Of a stretch of DNA of 64,000 bases, positions 1-10,174 are shown piece after piece. Position 1 is the first letter of the stretch; each line of letters opens with the position of its first letter. The DNA lies in assembly GCF_037176765.1 (NCBI RefSeq), contig NC_090025.1, forward strand, positions 14,499,545 to 14,563,544. Direction: 5' to 3'. The DNA is from Anolis sagrei (Eukaryota > Chordata > Lepidosauria > Squamata > Anolidae). The notes beneath the pieces were generated by a model. It did no database searches. It was not told the DNA's origin and saw only the letters and a list, made by a program, of their open reading frames with translations. Position numbers and translations under genes: made by a program.

Positions 1-122
1 TGGTCAAAGGACATTTAATCAACTACCGAGCTTGCAAACTTTGTGTTTTATCTGTCTGTTTGTTTTGTTCTGTTAGAAATGTAATACAATGGTCTGGTTG
101 CCTTGACATGACAAATAAATAC
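1..122 (+). mobile_element. LINE 3-prime end (Vingi-like family)
   Basis: This is the 3-prime untranslated end of the same non-LTR LINE seen at 11764-12940. The opening 'gtcaaaggacatttaat' recurs at about 12834, and the piece ends in a run reading 'tgacaaataaat'. Reverse-strand copies of the same tail lie at 13700 and 28437. The rest of the element would lie outside the window. Clade placement is inferred from the longer copy. Confidence 0.6.
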
Positions 123-1002
123 CTATAAAGTTTTTAAATCGCCCTGTTATTGGACTCTAGAGGGTGCCATTTCCATGCTACTGGAACTACACCAGAACAA
201 AAGCATAATAACTCTGTCCTTTTTTGTTTGTTAGACATATTGGAAAGCAAAGTTCCCCTTTCAAGGATGGATCTGCACTGCGAAATTACTGCAGTTCAGC
301 CATTATGATTCAGTGCTAAGGAATCATGGCATTTGTCGCTCTGCAAGGTATTTAGCCTTCTCTGCCCAAGAATGCTGATGCTCACCAAACAACAACTATC
401 AGGAATCCATAGTATTGAACTATGGCAGGTAAAGTTGTGTCGAACTGCATTCCTTTTACAGTGTAGAGCCAGCCTCAGCCTTCTCCAGGTTGGCTCTGTT
501 GCACAGGAGCGGATTTTAGCCAAGTCCCATGCAAAAGACACACAGGCAAGGAGAAAAAGGAACAGAAAAAACTTTACTCTTATCAGCATAGGCATGAACT
601 TACAGTGTTGCATACAAAATCAAACAGTGCAACAAACTTACATAGTCCTTGTAAGTAACACAGAATAAGGCTTCTTCATCATTCAAATGAGAGAGCAAAA
701 CATAAACTTTGAGTAAATAGCTATTCCACCATAGCAAAGAGCATCGTTCTTAGAGCATAGCAGCATTACAACATTTTGCTTCTCTTTCTCAGAGTAGCGT
801 ATTGCTTCTCCAAACTGTATTCTAAAATCCATACAGTTATACCCCACCGGGTGTGGCCCAAACATGCTGGCTGACCTACATTACCAGCTGCACATAATAA
901 TTAACATCATAAGGTTTTTCTTTAACACACACTTGATCCTGCTACAACTTTCTGTAAGAGGTTCTCCCCTTCAAAAAGCCCCAGATGTCCTCAGAGCCCA
1001 CT
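123..1002. other. No gene recognised
   Basis: AT-rich sequence without a convincing reading frame. The two overlapping open frames at about 300-670 on opposite strands resemble no family I know and lack splice context. Bases about 480-720 have the look of the reverse complement of an LTR-type sequence, but no terminal repeat pair is visible. Confidence 0.4.
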
Positions 1003-1537
1003 TTATATTTATTTATTTATTTATTTATTTATTTGGTATGCTTGTATACCGCTAATATCTCAGCCTGTGCGGCGACTCATTGCGGTTTACAACATGTTAA
1101 AATATACAATGTTAAAATATACAATTCGCTTAAGCATATGAAATTAAAATTAAGAATACATACAAAAAACATACGCAGTATTGGGCCACCAATACAGATC
1201 GGGACATCTCATAGTTAAAATCGTCATCCAATTCGTTGTCTTGATTGCTAATCCATGGTCAGATAAAACATCACGACGAAAGTCAATTGAAGACTTGCTC
1301 AAACATCCAGGTTTTTAGTTTTTTCCTAAATGCCATTAGTGAGGTGGCTGATCTTAATTCAGTAGGGAGGGCATTCCAAAGCCGGGGGGCCACCACAGAA
1401 AAGGCCCTATCTCTCGTTCCCACGAGCCGCACCTGTGAAGCAGGTGGGATAGAGAGAAGGGCTTCTCCTGAAGATCTAAGGGTCCTGGTGGGCTGATAGG
1501 CCGAGATACGTTCGGATAGGTATGTAGGGCCAGAACC
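1003..1537 (-). mobile_element. L2-type LINE, 3-prime end
   Basis: A (TATT)n run at 1003-1034 is the reverse complement of the A-rich L2 tail. It is followed by 'taccgctaatatctcagcc' and then by antisense L2 coding sequence (the C-terminal part with RDRAFSVVAPRLWNAL-type residues) up to about 1500. The same tail and C-terminal block are found at 26155-26660. The element is 5-prime truncated, as is usual for LINEs. Confidence 0.8.
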
Positions 1538-1717
1538 CTACATATATCTTTACAAGTCTTTTTTCCTAATGTAAATAAGCAGAGAAATACCAACCATTTA
1601 GGTCAAAGCATGTCCTCTCTGTCTACCATCTATCACATATCTTGGAAAGAAGACAAAAGCTGACTTTAAGGATGCTGCAAGGGAAACTTTCGTAGCATTT
1701 AATTTAAGGGTCTGTAT

Positions 1718-1967
1718 CAGTGATTCCCAACCTTTTTTTTTTTTTTTGACCAAGGACCACTTGACCAGAGACCAATTTGATCAGGGATCATTGTCCAACA
1801 TTAGTACCAAAATGGGGTTTGGTCAACTTTGGTTACTTGGGGTGCTGAGTCAGAAAATTGCATTGGCTAGACCATATCAGCTCTAGTTTCTGATACAGAA
1901 TATATGCCATCCAGTAGTCGCCATCTGCTCGCCCACAGAAAACCATATTTAATAATCTATAGCTTTT
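1718..1967 (+). mobile_element. hAT-type MITE, family C (one end)
   Basis: It begins 'cagtgattcccaacc' and contains 'gaccaaggaccac' and 'acattagtaccaaaa', matching the copies at 60068-60403, 63016-63295 and 63395-63771. The other terminus is missing. A poly-T run of about 15 lies just inside the left terminus. Confidence 0.6.
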
Positions 1968-1972
1968 TTCCC

Positions 1973-2062
1973 ATGTCAGGAGCGACTTGAGAAACTGCAG
2001 GTTGCTTCTGGTGTGAGAGAATTGGCCACCTGCAAGGACATTGCCCAGGGGATGCCTGGATC
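1973..2062 (-). mobile_element. tRNA-derived SINE-1, 3-prime fragment
   Basis: 'gtcaggagcgacttgagaaa' followed by 'gagagaattggcc' and 'aaggacattgcccagggg' is the reverse complement of the 3-prime half of the SINE seen whole at 15632-15885. The tRNA-like head is absent. Confidence 0.75.
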
Positions 2063-2639
2063 TGTGTTAGCCTTCCTATTTATACAGTGCCCTCTTGTGG
2101 TTGCATCTGTGTGTTGCAATGTGAGGCTTATTTTGGGGATCTCATCCCTGAAAGGGATGAATTTTTCAGTTAAAACTCAGGCAGCATTTTAAGTTGGATA
2201 ATGAAGGGTCTGTGTACCAAGCAGGGTCAGGATCCATGAATCTGTCTAGGAGCCGTTGTGGAATAAACATACATACATACATTGACTATTATAGAGAGAG
2301 ATTACACAGTTCCAAACATACTGTCCTGATTTGCCCTTCAAGAACAGCCTTAAAACAACGTTGAAAGTAAAAGGAAAATGCTTTACTTCAGCAAACACAA
2401 AAGAACAGCAAATGCAGTTGAAAAATGCAAAAGAAAGCAAGGAAGTCTTAATGCAGACACAAAATTCAAGTCTCTGATAAAGTCCAAAAGAAACAGCAGT
2501 CTTACATCAGACAACAGGCAATGATTACTAAATCCTTAGAAGCAGACTTCAAGCAGGCACAATTGAAGAAAAGACATCAGCATCAGAGTCGTTTGTTACC
2601 AGCGAAAGCTAACAACAGGATATAAGACTAGAAGCCATA
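2063..2639. other. Unassigned stretch before the L2 element
   Basis: It holds no recognisable host gene. Bases about 2240-2630, read on the reverse strand, look like part of an old LTR-type element (A-rich, with a polyadenylation-like context), but there is no paired repeat, so family and limits are open. The true 5-prime start of the L2 element probably lies in the last 50-100 bases. Confidence 0.35.
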
Positions 2640-3098
2640 GTGTGGTTATGGAGGGACTTCCAATCATCTGACCGTTCCTCCCGTCTTCAAATAACACCAG
2701 AAGACAATTCATGGCTCGGAGAGCTTATGGCAAAGCGCTCTGTCTTAAAGAAATGGGGCATTACCATTAGGAGGGTAGTTGTGGACCCCCAGATACGCCC
2801 CTTATTTGCCTCCGGGGTTCCTTCTCGCCATACACCATCAGGTCCCCGTGTGAATTCCACAATTAGCTCCCCGGTTAGGGCCTCCCCCTCCCCCCCTCCT
2901 GGTTCATACCATTTTGAGACCCCATCTGCCCCGGTCGCCCCCGCTCAACCAGCCACACTCCTTCGCTCGAGAACACTCCCCTTATTCAGCCCACTCAGCT
3001 CCCTTGATGTTTCATTATCTACCTCATCATCAGAAACATCCTTACCTAACGCCCAAGGGAGATTATTCCCCAGCCCGACTTCTTCCTCTGAGAGCTGA
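2640..3098 (+). CDS. ORF1-like reading frame of the L2 element
   Basis: A 152-codon frame upstream of the reverse transcriptase frame. Residues 1-60 look globular (an aromatic/charged start, then KRSVLKKWGITIRR). The rest is very rich in serine and proline (runs of SPSPPP and SSLDVSLSTSSS), as in low-complexity ORF1 or linker regions of CR1/L2 elements. It ends in TGA at 3096-3098 but is in the same reading phase as the downstream frame, and no other stop occurs in that phase before the next ATG at 3165. It may therefore be the 5-prime part of one long ORF ended by a single stop, or a true separate ORF1. No esterase or zinc-knuckle motif is visible, and I assign no biochemical role. Confidence 0.45.
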   Translation: MWLWRDFQSSDRSSRLQITPEDNSWLGELMAKRSVLKKWGITIRRVVVDPQIRPLFASGVPSRHTPSGPRVNSTISSPVRASPSPPPGSYHFETPSAPVAPAQPATLLRSRTLPLFSPLSSLDVSLSTSSSETSLPNAQGRLFPSPTSSSES

Positions 3099-3164
3099 CT
3101 AGTCATAGATCCTGCCCATGTAGGGGGGGGGAGGGCTCCAGAGGAAGGGGGTGCCATCCAAGTC

Positions 3165-6101
3165 GTGTGGGGGAGGAGAATAGCGGTTCACCAACATCCC
3201 AGGGAGAAGCGCAACAGAGTTCTTGCGACCCTGGAGAAGGTAGGTAGTGGTAGGCTCCATGGCAGCCCCCTTGGCCTTAAGGTCCTGCTGATTAATGCCA
3301 GATCCGTTAATGGTAAGACCGCGGCCATCCAGGACTTGATCACGGATGAGAGGGCGGATCTGGCATGCATCACTGAGACCTGGCTGGATGAGCTGGGGGG
3401 AGTAAATCTCACCCAGTTGTGTCCACCTGGTTTCGGAGTGCATCAGCAGGCCAGACAAGGGGGGCGGGGAGGAGGGGTCGCAGTGGTCTTCCGGCAATCC
3501 ATCGCCGTGACCAGATGCGTTGTCCCGCAAGCTTCTGGGTTTCAATGTGTCCACTTGAAGGTGGGGAGCCGTGACAGTGTGGGGTTCCTGTTGGTGTATC
3601 GTCCACCCCGAGATCCAGCAGCTTCCCTGTCTGAGTTAGCGGAGGTGGTCTCTAATTCGGCTTTGCTCTCCCAGCACCTGGTGGTGCTGGGAGACTTTAA
3701 CATCCACGCCGAGACCACTTTATCTGGCGCAGCTCAGGACTTTATGGCCACCATGACGGCCATAGGACTGTCACAGATAATATCCGGCCCCACGCATCAA
3801 GCTGGGCACACTCTCGACCTTGTCTTTGTGGCGGACGACGAATTGATCAGAGTGGAAGATCAAAACATCCTTCCAGTGTCATGGTCTGACCATCATCTGA
3901 TCACATTTAGACTTACTGCGACCCTAAACCTCCGCAGGGGTGGAGGACAAATTAAGATGGTCCGCCCTAGGAGACTGATGGATCCGGATGGATTCCTGAG
4001 GAATCTTAGGGTTCTTCCTGCCTTGGAGCCTGGCGATTCTATCGACGCCTTGGTAACTCTCTATAACGGGGAGATGGCCAGGGCGTTAGATATGATCGCA
4101 CCCGAACGCCCCATCTCGTTGCGTCGTGACAGGCCATCTCCTTGGTTCACCGAGGAGCTGGCTGTGATGAAGCACACGAGAAGGGGGCTAGAGCGCAAAT
4201 GGAGGAAATCTCGAGATGTATCGGATCGAACACGGGCTAGAGCCTCTCTTAAGGCATACTCCGTGGCCATACGGGCGGCCAGGAAGTCATTCACGACCGC
4301 TCGTATAGCATCTGCAGCAAATAGATCATCGGAGCTGTTTCGGGTCGTGGGAGAACTCCTCCACCCACCTGCGGTGGAGGGGGTCCCTGACGACCCCGCA
4401 GCTCGGTGTCGCGATTTCGCACACCATTTTGCAGATAAAGTCGCCCAGATACGCCTCGAGCTCGACTCCAATTCCATCGCAGTGCCTGAAGAGGTGACGG
4501 AGGTACCTGCTTGTCCAATTTTGTGGGATTCTTTTAGGCTTGTTCTTCCTGAAACCGTAGAGGAGGTTCTTGGGGCTGTGAGGGCGACCACCTCACCTCT
4601 AGACCCATGCCCATCTTGGCTCATTAAATCAGCCAGGGAGGGGTTGGTTGACTGGTTTGTATTGATTGTCAATGCATCGTTGGAGCAAGGGATTTTTCCA
4701 TCTGGTTTGAAACAGGCAGTGGTTCGTCCACTCCTCAAAAAAGCTTCCCTTGACTCCACGGTGCTGAATAACTACAGACCAGTCTCCAACCTCCCTTTCT
4801 TGGGTAAGGTGCTGGAGCGGGTGGTCGCCTCGCAGCTCCAGGGCTTCCTAGACGATACCAACTACCTAGATCAGGCACAGTCTGGTTTCAGGCCTGGCCA
4901 TGGCACCGAGACAGCCTTGGTCGCCTTGGTGGATGACCTCCGCAGAGAGCTGGACAGGGGGAGTGTGACTCTGCTGGTTCTCTTGGACATCTCAGCGGCT
5001 TTCGATACCATCGATCATGGTATCCTTCTGGGTCGTCTCTCTGGGATGGGCCTTGGGGGCACGGTTCTGTCGTGGCTCCAGTCCTTCCTGGAGGGACGCA
5101 CCCAGATGGTGAAGCTGGGAGACGCCTGCTCGGACCCCTGGCCTTTGACCTGTGGGGTCCCGCAAGGATCTATCTTGTCGCCCATGCTCTTCAACATCTA
5201 CATGAAACCGCTGGGAGAGGTCATCCGGAGTTTTGGAGTTGGGTGCCATCTCTATGCGGATGACACACAACTCTACTACTCCTTTCCACCTAATTCCAAG
5301 GAGGCTTCTCGGGTGCTGGACGAGTGCCTGGCCGCTGTGTCGATCTGGATGAGGAAGAACAAGCTGAAGATCAATCCCGACAAGACAGAGGTCCTCCTGG
5401 TCGATCGTAAACCGGATCGGGGTATAGGGTGGCAACCTGTGTTGGACGGGGTTACACTCCCCCTGAAGCCACAGGTCCGCAGTTTGGGTGTCCTCTTGGA
5501 TTCTTCGCTTACACTTGAGGCTCAGGTGTCGGCGGTATCCGGGAGGGCCTTTGCACAACTGAGACTTGTGCGCCAGCTGCGACCGTACCTTGTGAAGGCG
5601 GATCTGGCCGGGGTGGTCCACGCCTTGGTCACCTCTAGAATGGATTACTGCAATGCGCTCTACGTGGGGCTGCCCTTGAAGACGGCTCGGAAACTACAAT
5701 TGGTCCAGCGGGCAGCAGCCAGGATGCTAACTGGAGCTCATTATCAAGAGAGGTCAACCCTCTTGTTCAAGGAGCTCCACTGGCTGCCATTTATTTTCCG
5801 AGCCCAATTCAAGGTGCAGGTGCTCACCTACAAAGCCCTAAACGGTTTGGGACCACCCTACCTGCGTGACCGCATTTCCATCTACGAACCCACACGCTCG
5901 CTCCGGTCATCTGGGGAGGCCCTGCTCGTTATCCCACCTACGTCGCAAGCGCGCTTGGTGGGGACGCGGGACAGGGCCTTCTCTGTGGCGGCCCCCCGAC
6001 TCTGGAATGCCCTTCCAAAAGAGCTTCGTCAGGCCCCTACTCTGGCAGTTTTCAGAAGGAACCTAAAAACTTGGCTGTTCCGATGTGCCTTCGCAGATTA
6101 G
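3165..6101 (+). CDS. L2-type LINE ORF2: AP endonuclease and reverse transcriptase
   Basis: 978 residues, uninterrupted. Residues about 38-245 are an APE-type endonuclease: INARS near 43, ITETW with the catalytic Glu near 71, GDFN at 176-179 and SDHH at 241-244. Residues about 480-760 are the reverse transcriptase: NYRPVSNLPFLGKVLERV, SGFRPGHGTETAL, AAFDTIDH, GVPQGS at 664-669 and the catalytic YADD at 697-700. A C-terminal domain (DYCNALYVGLP, RAFSVAAPRLWNALP) follows, as in L2/CR1 elements. The protein would nick a chromosomal target and copy its own RNA there. The length is about what is expected for an L2 ORF2, so this copy could encode a working enzyme, though activity cannot be read from sequence. 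There is no host-gene context. Confidence 0.88.
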   Translation: MWGRRIAVHQHPREKRNRVLATLEKVGSGRLHGSPLGLKVLLINARSVNGKTAAIQDLITDERADLACITETWLDELGGVNLTQLCPPGFGVHQQARQGGRGGGVAVVFRQSIAVTRCVVPQASGFQCVHLKVGSRDSVGFLLVYRPPRDPAASLSELAEVVSNSALLSQHLVVLGDFNIHAETTLSGAAQDFMATMTAIGLSQIISGPTHQAGHTLDLVFVADDELIRVEDQNILPVSWSDHHLITFRLTATLNLRRGGGQIKMVRPRRLMDPDGFLRNLRVLPALEPGDSIDALVTLYNGEMARALDMIAPERPISLRRDRPSPWFTEELAVMKHTRRGLERKWRKSRDVSDRTRARASLKAYSVAIRAARKSFTTARIASAANRSSELFRVVGELLHPPAVEGVPDDPAARCRDFAHHFADKVAQIRLELDSNSIAVPEEVTEVPACPILWDSFRLVLPETVEEVLGAVRATTSPLDPCPSWLIKSAREGLVDWFVLIVNASLEQGIFPSGLKQAVVRPLLKKASLDSTVLNNYRPVSNLPFLGKVLERVVASQLQGFLDDTNYLDQAQSGFRPGHGTETALVALVDDLRRELDRGSVTLLVLLDISAAFDTIDHGILLGRLSGMGLGGTVLSWLQSFLEGRTQMVKLGDACSDPWPLTCGVPQGSILSPMLFNIYMKPLGEVIRSFGVGCHLYADDTQLYYSFPPNSKEASRVLDECLAAVSIWMRKNKLKINPDKTEVLLVDRKPDRGIGWQPVLDGVTLPLKPQVRSLGVLLDSSLTLEAQVSAVSGRAFAQLRLVRQLRPYLVKADLAGVVHALVTSRMDYCNALYVGLPLKTARKLQLVQRAAARMLTGAHYQERSTLLFKELHWLPFIFRAQFKVQVLTYKALNGLGPPYLRDRISIYEPTRSLRSSGEALLVIPPTSQARLVGTRDRAFSVAAPRLWNALPKELRQAPTLAVFRRNLKTWLFRCAFAD

Positions 6102-6674
6102 GAATCCCCATCCCAAGTCCTAGATGCACTTTAGCACAACTAACATTGCTGCACACCACACTTTAATCCTACGTTCCTCCTGCCATCTCAGCACTTTTAA
6201 CCCTGTACCCCATTGCGCTGGCCGAACCAGTTTTAATAGTGTCTTGATGTATTGTCATTGTGGTTATTTTGCTTAATTATTGATTTGCTTTGTTTATCGC
6301 TGTGTTATGTTTTCTATTGTATTGTGTTTTGTGGCTTCGGCCCGTGTAAGCCGCATCGAGTCCTTTGGGAGATGCTAGCGGGGTACAAATAAAGTTAATA
6401 ATAATAATAATAATAATAACTGCTCCTGTGTTACACCTCAGAGTAGATTCACCTTGCTGAAGACATCAAACTGCACACAGCCAGAAGTCTTTATAGTTTA
6501 TTAAAAAATAAAAGGTAAAAAGTTATTAAAGGCAAAGGTTAATGTTCCAACAGATCAATATCATATAGCACTTGAAGCTTAATCCAAAAAGGCACCAGCA
6601 AAGCAAAAACCCAAGAGAACATGACAAAGTCCTGAAACCATGAACGTAATAAATGCAAGATAAATCCAGACAAG

Positions 6675-7410
6675 CAAAGGCAAGAAAATCCAACAAATGC
6701 TACGTTCAGCAAAGGACAAGAGGGATCCTCTCGCTTCTGCAGGAGTCTACCATGTACCATGCAGCTGTGGACAAGTCTACAGAGGGACCCCCAAACGCAG
6801 CAGCATTGCCCAAACACGAATCAAGGAACATGAAAGGCACTGCAGACTACTTCAACCAGAGAAGTCAGCCATAGCAGAGCACCTGATGAACCAACCTGGA
6901 CACATAATTTTATTTGAGAACACAGAAATGCTGGACCACTCTCACAACCACCACGTCAGACTACACAAAGAAGCCATTGAAATCCACAAGCATGTGGACA
7001 ATTTCAACAGAAAGGAGGAAACCATGAAAATGAACAAAATCTGGCTAGCAGTATTAAAAAAACTCTAAAATTAGAATAGTACAACAACAGAGAGGAAACA
7101 GACAAGGACACCTAATCACCTCTCAACAAAGGATTGCTCCGGGCTCTGCCAGGCCATCAAATGCTAATCAAGGTGATCAGTTGAAACATTCACACCTAGC
7201 TCCAACAGACAAGAGTCTTTTGTCCCACCCTGGTCATTCCACAGATATATAAACCCTTTTTCCTAATTCCAACAGACCTCACTACCTCTGAGGATGCTTG
7301 CCATAGATGCAGGCAAAACGTCAGGAGAAAATGCCTCTAGAGCATGGCCATATAGCCCAAAAAAACCTACAACAGCCCAGTGATTCCGGCCATGAAAGCC
7401 TTCGGCACTA
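6675..7410 (+). mobile_element. Penelope-like retroelement (GIY-YIG end plus terminal repeat)
   Basis: Encodes the C-terminal GIY-YIG nuclease region: GVYHVPCSCGQVYRG, then TRIKEHERHCRLLQPEKSAI and NQPGH, followed by the conserved tail FNRKEETMKMNKIWL. Downstream comes the non-coding terminus (7080-7410) ending 'tgattccggccatgaaagcc'. The reverse transcriptase part is absent. The terminus includes the hammerhead-like motif. It sits inside an LTR fossil with a roughly 10-bp duplication at the ends. Confidence 0.85.
7280..7345 (+). ncRNA. Hammerhead-ribozyme-like motif, altered core
   Basis: CTGAGGA at 7288-7294, a short stem-loop (GCTTGC with GCAGGC) and ACGTC follow in hammerhead order, but the GAAA core element is altered in this copy. 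It is probably an inactive relic of the motif found intact at 24160, 33515 and 9475. Confidence 0.4.
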
Positions 7411-8118
7411 CAAAGGCAAGCTTCTTCGTTCCAAATGCAAAGTTGCTTTGACAAACATTTGGTCTCACACACATGGCTTAATACCCTTTGCAAAACATGA
7501 AGGCGTTTCTTTGGCCTCTGGCCTCCCTCTTGTTAGCTATCCTTTTACTCCTTCGAACTCGGAATTCCAAACGGTCAGCTCGATCTAAGGTTCCCATTTC
7601 GTCAAGGTCAGTCTGTTCATTAGTGTCAGCCCATTTCCCTGCTTGCTTATTATCAGGCTGAGATCTATCCTCCTTCTCCGAGTCAATCTGCACCTGCACC
7701 TGGCTAGTTTCAGTATCAACACTCTCATGCCTTGCTGTGGGAAACTGCACGTCTTCATTGTCTATAACAGGGGCATCTTGAACTAAACTGTGAACCTGAG
7801 TCCCATCATCTTCATCAGAGACAGTCTGTGATTCCAGCTGAGTCACAACATCCTGCTTCTGATTTATAGCCCCGAATTCCCCACGCAGGAGGTGCTAGGG
7901 CAACTCCCAATTACCTCAGCGTTTCTAGCAGCTTTTCTAGCTAAACACTGTTTGTGCCCTGTTTCCTTTCACCTTTTCAGAAATGTGGGCACTTGCAAGA
8001 TCTCATTTTTTGATTCCAATTTTCCTTCTGATTCCTGAACATTTTCCTGCTCCCCTTCCTCTTCTGAAGATGAGGAATCCCTAACACATACCCTCTACCC
8101 CTGTAGTTTTATTACAGA

Positions 8119-8988
8119 CTAGCCATCCCCTGCTACACATTGCTGTGGCCCAGTCTGGTGATCTGGAAAATAAAGTAACGAGAAAGTGTTGGTTTCTAAT
8201 ATATGTAATTTCTTTCTGCTTGTGGGTAAATAGTATTTCTTGCTGTTTCTTTGTCAGTGTTGATGTGAAGATTGTCTGGTTTGCCTACTCTGGAACAGGC
8301 AACATATAATTGTCCTTCTTTAGGGGTCCCTTTTAAAATCTAGGATACTATATCTCTCTGTGTGAATCAAATATATCTATATATATCTATGGCTGGATGG
8401 CTCTTTGTCAGGAGGGCTTTGATGACATTTTCTTGCTCCGGTGAAGGAAGTTGGACTGGTTAGCCTTAAGTATTTTCTGTTGATCATGGGGGTTCTGTGT
8501 GGGAAGTTTGCCCCAATTCTGTCATTCATGAGGTTCAGAATGCTCTTTGATTGTAGGTGAACTATAAATCCCAGTAACTACAAATCCCAAATGTCAAGGT
8601 CTATTTCCCCCAAACTCAATCACACTTGGGCATATTGAGGATTCGTGCCAAGTTTGCTCAAGATCCATCATTGTTTGAGTCCACTGTGCTCTCTGGTTAT
8701 AGATGAACTACAACTCCCAAACTCAAGGTCAGTGCCCACCAAATCCTTCTAGTGTTTTCTGTGTGCCATGTTTGGTTCAATTCCATCATGGGTGGAGTTC
8801 AGAATTCGCTTTGATTGTAGCTGAACTATAAATCCCAACAACTATAACTCCCAAATGACAAAATCATTTTTTAGTGATGGTCACTTGGGTTATTAGGTGT
8901 CTTGTGGCCAAATTTGGCAGCAATTCGTCCAGCAGTTTTTGAGTTATGTTAATCCCACAAACGAACATTACATTTTTATTTATATAGA
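8119..8988 (-). mobile_element. Helitron, non-autonomous, with captured segments
   Basis: On the reverse strand it starts with TC (8988-8987; 'tctatataaataaaaatg') and ends in CTAG (8122-8119) followed by T. A 3-prime hairpin (GCCACA/TGTAGC) lies about 9 bases before the end. These are the standard Helitron termini. Inside are a short helicase C-terminus remnant (8197-8336), a CR1-like scrap (about 8390-8465) and a segment of about 390 bases (8470-8860) that also occurs in the hAT-A and hAT-B elements here. Rolling-circle transposition by a helper Helitron is inferred. Confidence 0.7.
8197..8336 (-). pseudogene. Helitron helicase C-terminal remnant
   Basis: Reverse-strand translation gives KGTPKEGQLYVACSRVGKPD and then about 23 residues to a TAG at 8197-8199. 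G-Q-L-Y-V-A-x-S-R-V is the hallmark last motif of the PIF1-type helicase of Helitrons. Only about 45 codons survive; the Rep/HUH nuclease and the rest of the helicase are gone. Confidence 0.7.
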
Positions 8989-9431
8989 CGGCAGTCAGGA
9001 AAGTCACTTTCTTTCTTTTGGGGTACAACCAGTAAACCCATCCAGTAGTTCCTCTTTCTCTTTCCCTAATTATCTGTGCAAATAATTTCATATATATATA
9101 TGGCTTGGGCAGAAGAGGCGAGTGACCATAGATTTCCAGATTTTCTGCTAAGTGGGATTGTCCGTATCTGCTTTGAAAGGGGATTTACAAGGCAACAAAC
9201 AAGGCATCAGCAAAAAATGCAAAAAAATATTGCAAATGAAGAACGAGAAAGAAACAAAATTCAGCAGCAACAACTGATGAGCTGCTTCTATTAAAATCTG
9301 AGGAAGTCCCTACCCTTCAACTGATCCAGTTTAGTAGGGGCAATTATAATTAATCTTCCATCATCCCACTTTTTTCAGCTGCTTTGAAAATGTCCCAGTT
9401 TTTCTCTGTCTTTCTCCTACTTTCCCCTTTT
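8989..9431. other. Nothing recognised
   Basis: AT-rich intergenic sequence. The short open frame at 9076-9294 shows no family resemblance and no splice or promoter context. Confidence 0.4.
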
Positions 9432-9968
9432 GAGTTGTTGTACATTTTTTCGGGCTATATGGCCATGTTCTAGAGGCATTCTCTCCTGACGTTTCGCCTG
9501 CATCTATGGCAAGCATCCTCAGAGGTAGTGAGGTCTGTTGGAACTAGGAACTAGGGTTTATATATCTGTGAAAAGACCAGGGTGGGACAAAGGACTCTTG
9601 TCTGCTGGAGCTAGGTGTGAATGTTTCAACTGACCACCTTGATTAGCATTTGATGGCCTGGCAGTGCCTGGAGCAATCTTTTGTTGAGAGGTGATATCAA
9701 CCTGGACACAGAGAACACAGAAATGCTGGACCACTCTCACAACCACCACGTCCGACTGCACAGAGAAGCCATTGAAATCCACAAGTATGTGGACAATTTC
9801 AACAGAAAGGAGGAAACCATGAAAATAAACAAAATCTGGCTACCAGTATTTAAAAAAAAACCTCTAAAATTAGAACAGCACAACAACAGAGAGGAAACAA
9901 ACAAGGACATCTAATCACCTCTCAACAAAAGATTGCCCCAGGCACTGCCAGGCCATCAAATGCTAATC
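9432..9968. mobile_element. Penelope-like element in fold-back form
   Basis: The left half (9432-9695) is the reverse complement of the Penelope terminus. The right half (9700-9968) is in forward orientation and encodes ENTEMLDHSHNHHVRLHREA and the KIWLPV tail. The outer part of the right half (about 9913-9968) is an inverted copy of 9638-9692, so the copy is a stem-loop of two head-to-head pieces. The nuclease motif itself is missing. Confidence 0.75.
9475..9535 (-). ncRNA. Hammerhead-ribozyme-like motif, core bases kept
   Basis: On the reverse strand: CTGAGGA, stem GCTTGC/GCAGGC around a 7-base loop, GAAAC, GTC, then AGGAG able to pair with the CCT just before CTGAGGA. The two-base stem III (AC/GT) fits the minimal, dimer-type hammerheads reported in Penelope-like elements. 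One extra base (T) between CTGAGGA and stem II departs from the consensus, so activity is uncertain. Confidence 0.5.
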
Positions 9969-10174
9969 ATAGTATAGATGCACCTTATGGTTCTTCTTGA
10001 AATGTTTAAGGGGAGTTTTGACCACTTGCAGTATGGGAAAGCTGCATTCAAAAGACCAGTGGCGATTCATACATGCGTCATAATAAAATAATATATCTTA
10101 TGCATTATGTTGAATGCTTTAGAGAGGAAGTAGTGTCTTAACATAAAGCTATGCCCAAATGAATAGCCTTAAAT

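Larger units (their letters stand above)
2600..6419 (+). mobile_element. Near-full-length L2-type LINE
   Basis: A non-LTR retrotransposon with a Ser/Pro-rich first frame (2640-3098), a 978-codon endonuclease plus reverse transcriptase frame (3165-6101), a roughly 300-base 3-prime UTR and a terminal (ATA)n tail at about 6395-6419. The 3-prime end is of the kind seen at 23330 and 43380. The 5-prime limit is approximate because no target-site duplication is obvious. The open second frame suggests a recent insertion; other L2 copies in the window are truncated. Confidence 0.8.
6420..8118 (-). mobile_element. LTR-retrotransposon fossil, interrupted by a Penelope element
   Basis: Bases 6420-6674 and 7411-8118 flank a Penelope insertion; 'caaaggcaag' appears on both sides of it (about 6675 and 7407). 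On the reverse strand, 7478-7846 has an acidic, Glu/Asp/Gln-rich stretch followed by a basic RRSKRIANKREARG tail, of the type found at the end of pol in Gypsy-like or retroviral elements. The element is broken and incomplete; no paired LTRs are visible. Family assignment is tentative. Confidence 0.4.

Noticed and set aside
296-668. Pair of overlapping frames of 105 and 111 codons
   Set aside because: Opposite strands of the same DNA, no domain, no splice or promoter context.
480-860. LTR-type fossil at the left edge
   Set aside because: Only a general likeness; no paired termini, duplication or coding remains, so it is mentioned but not called.
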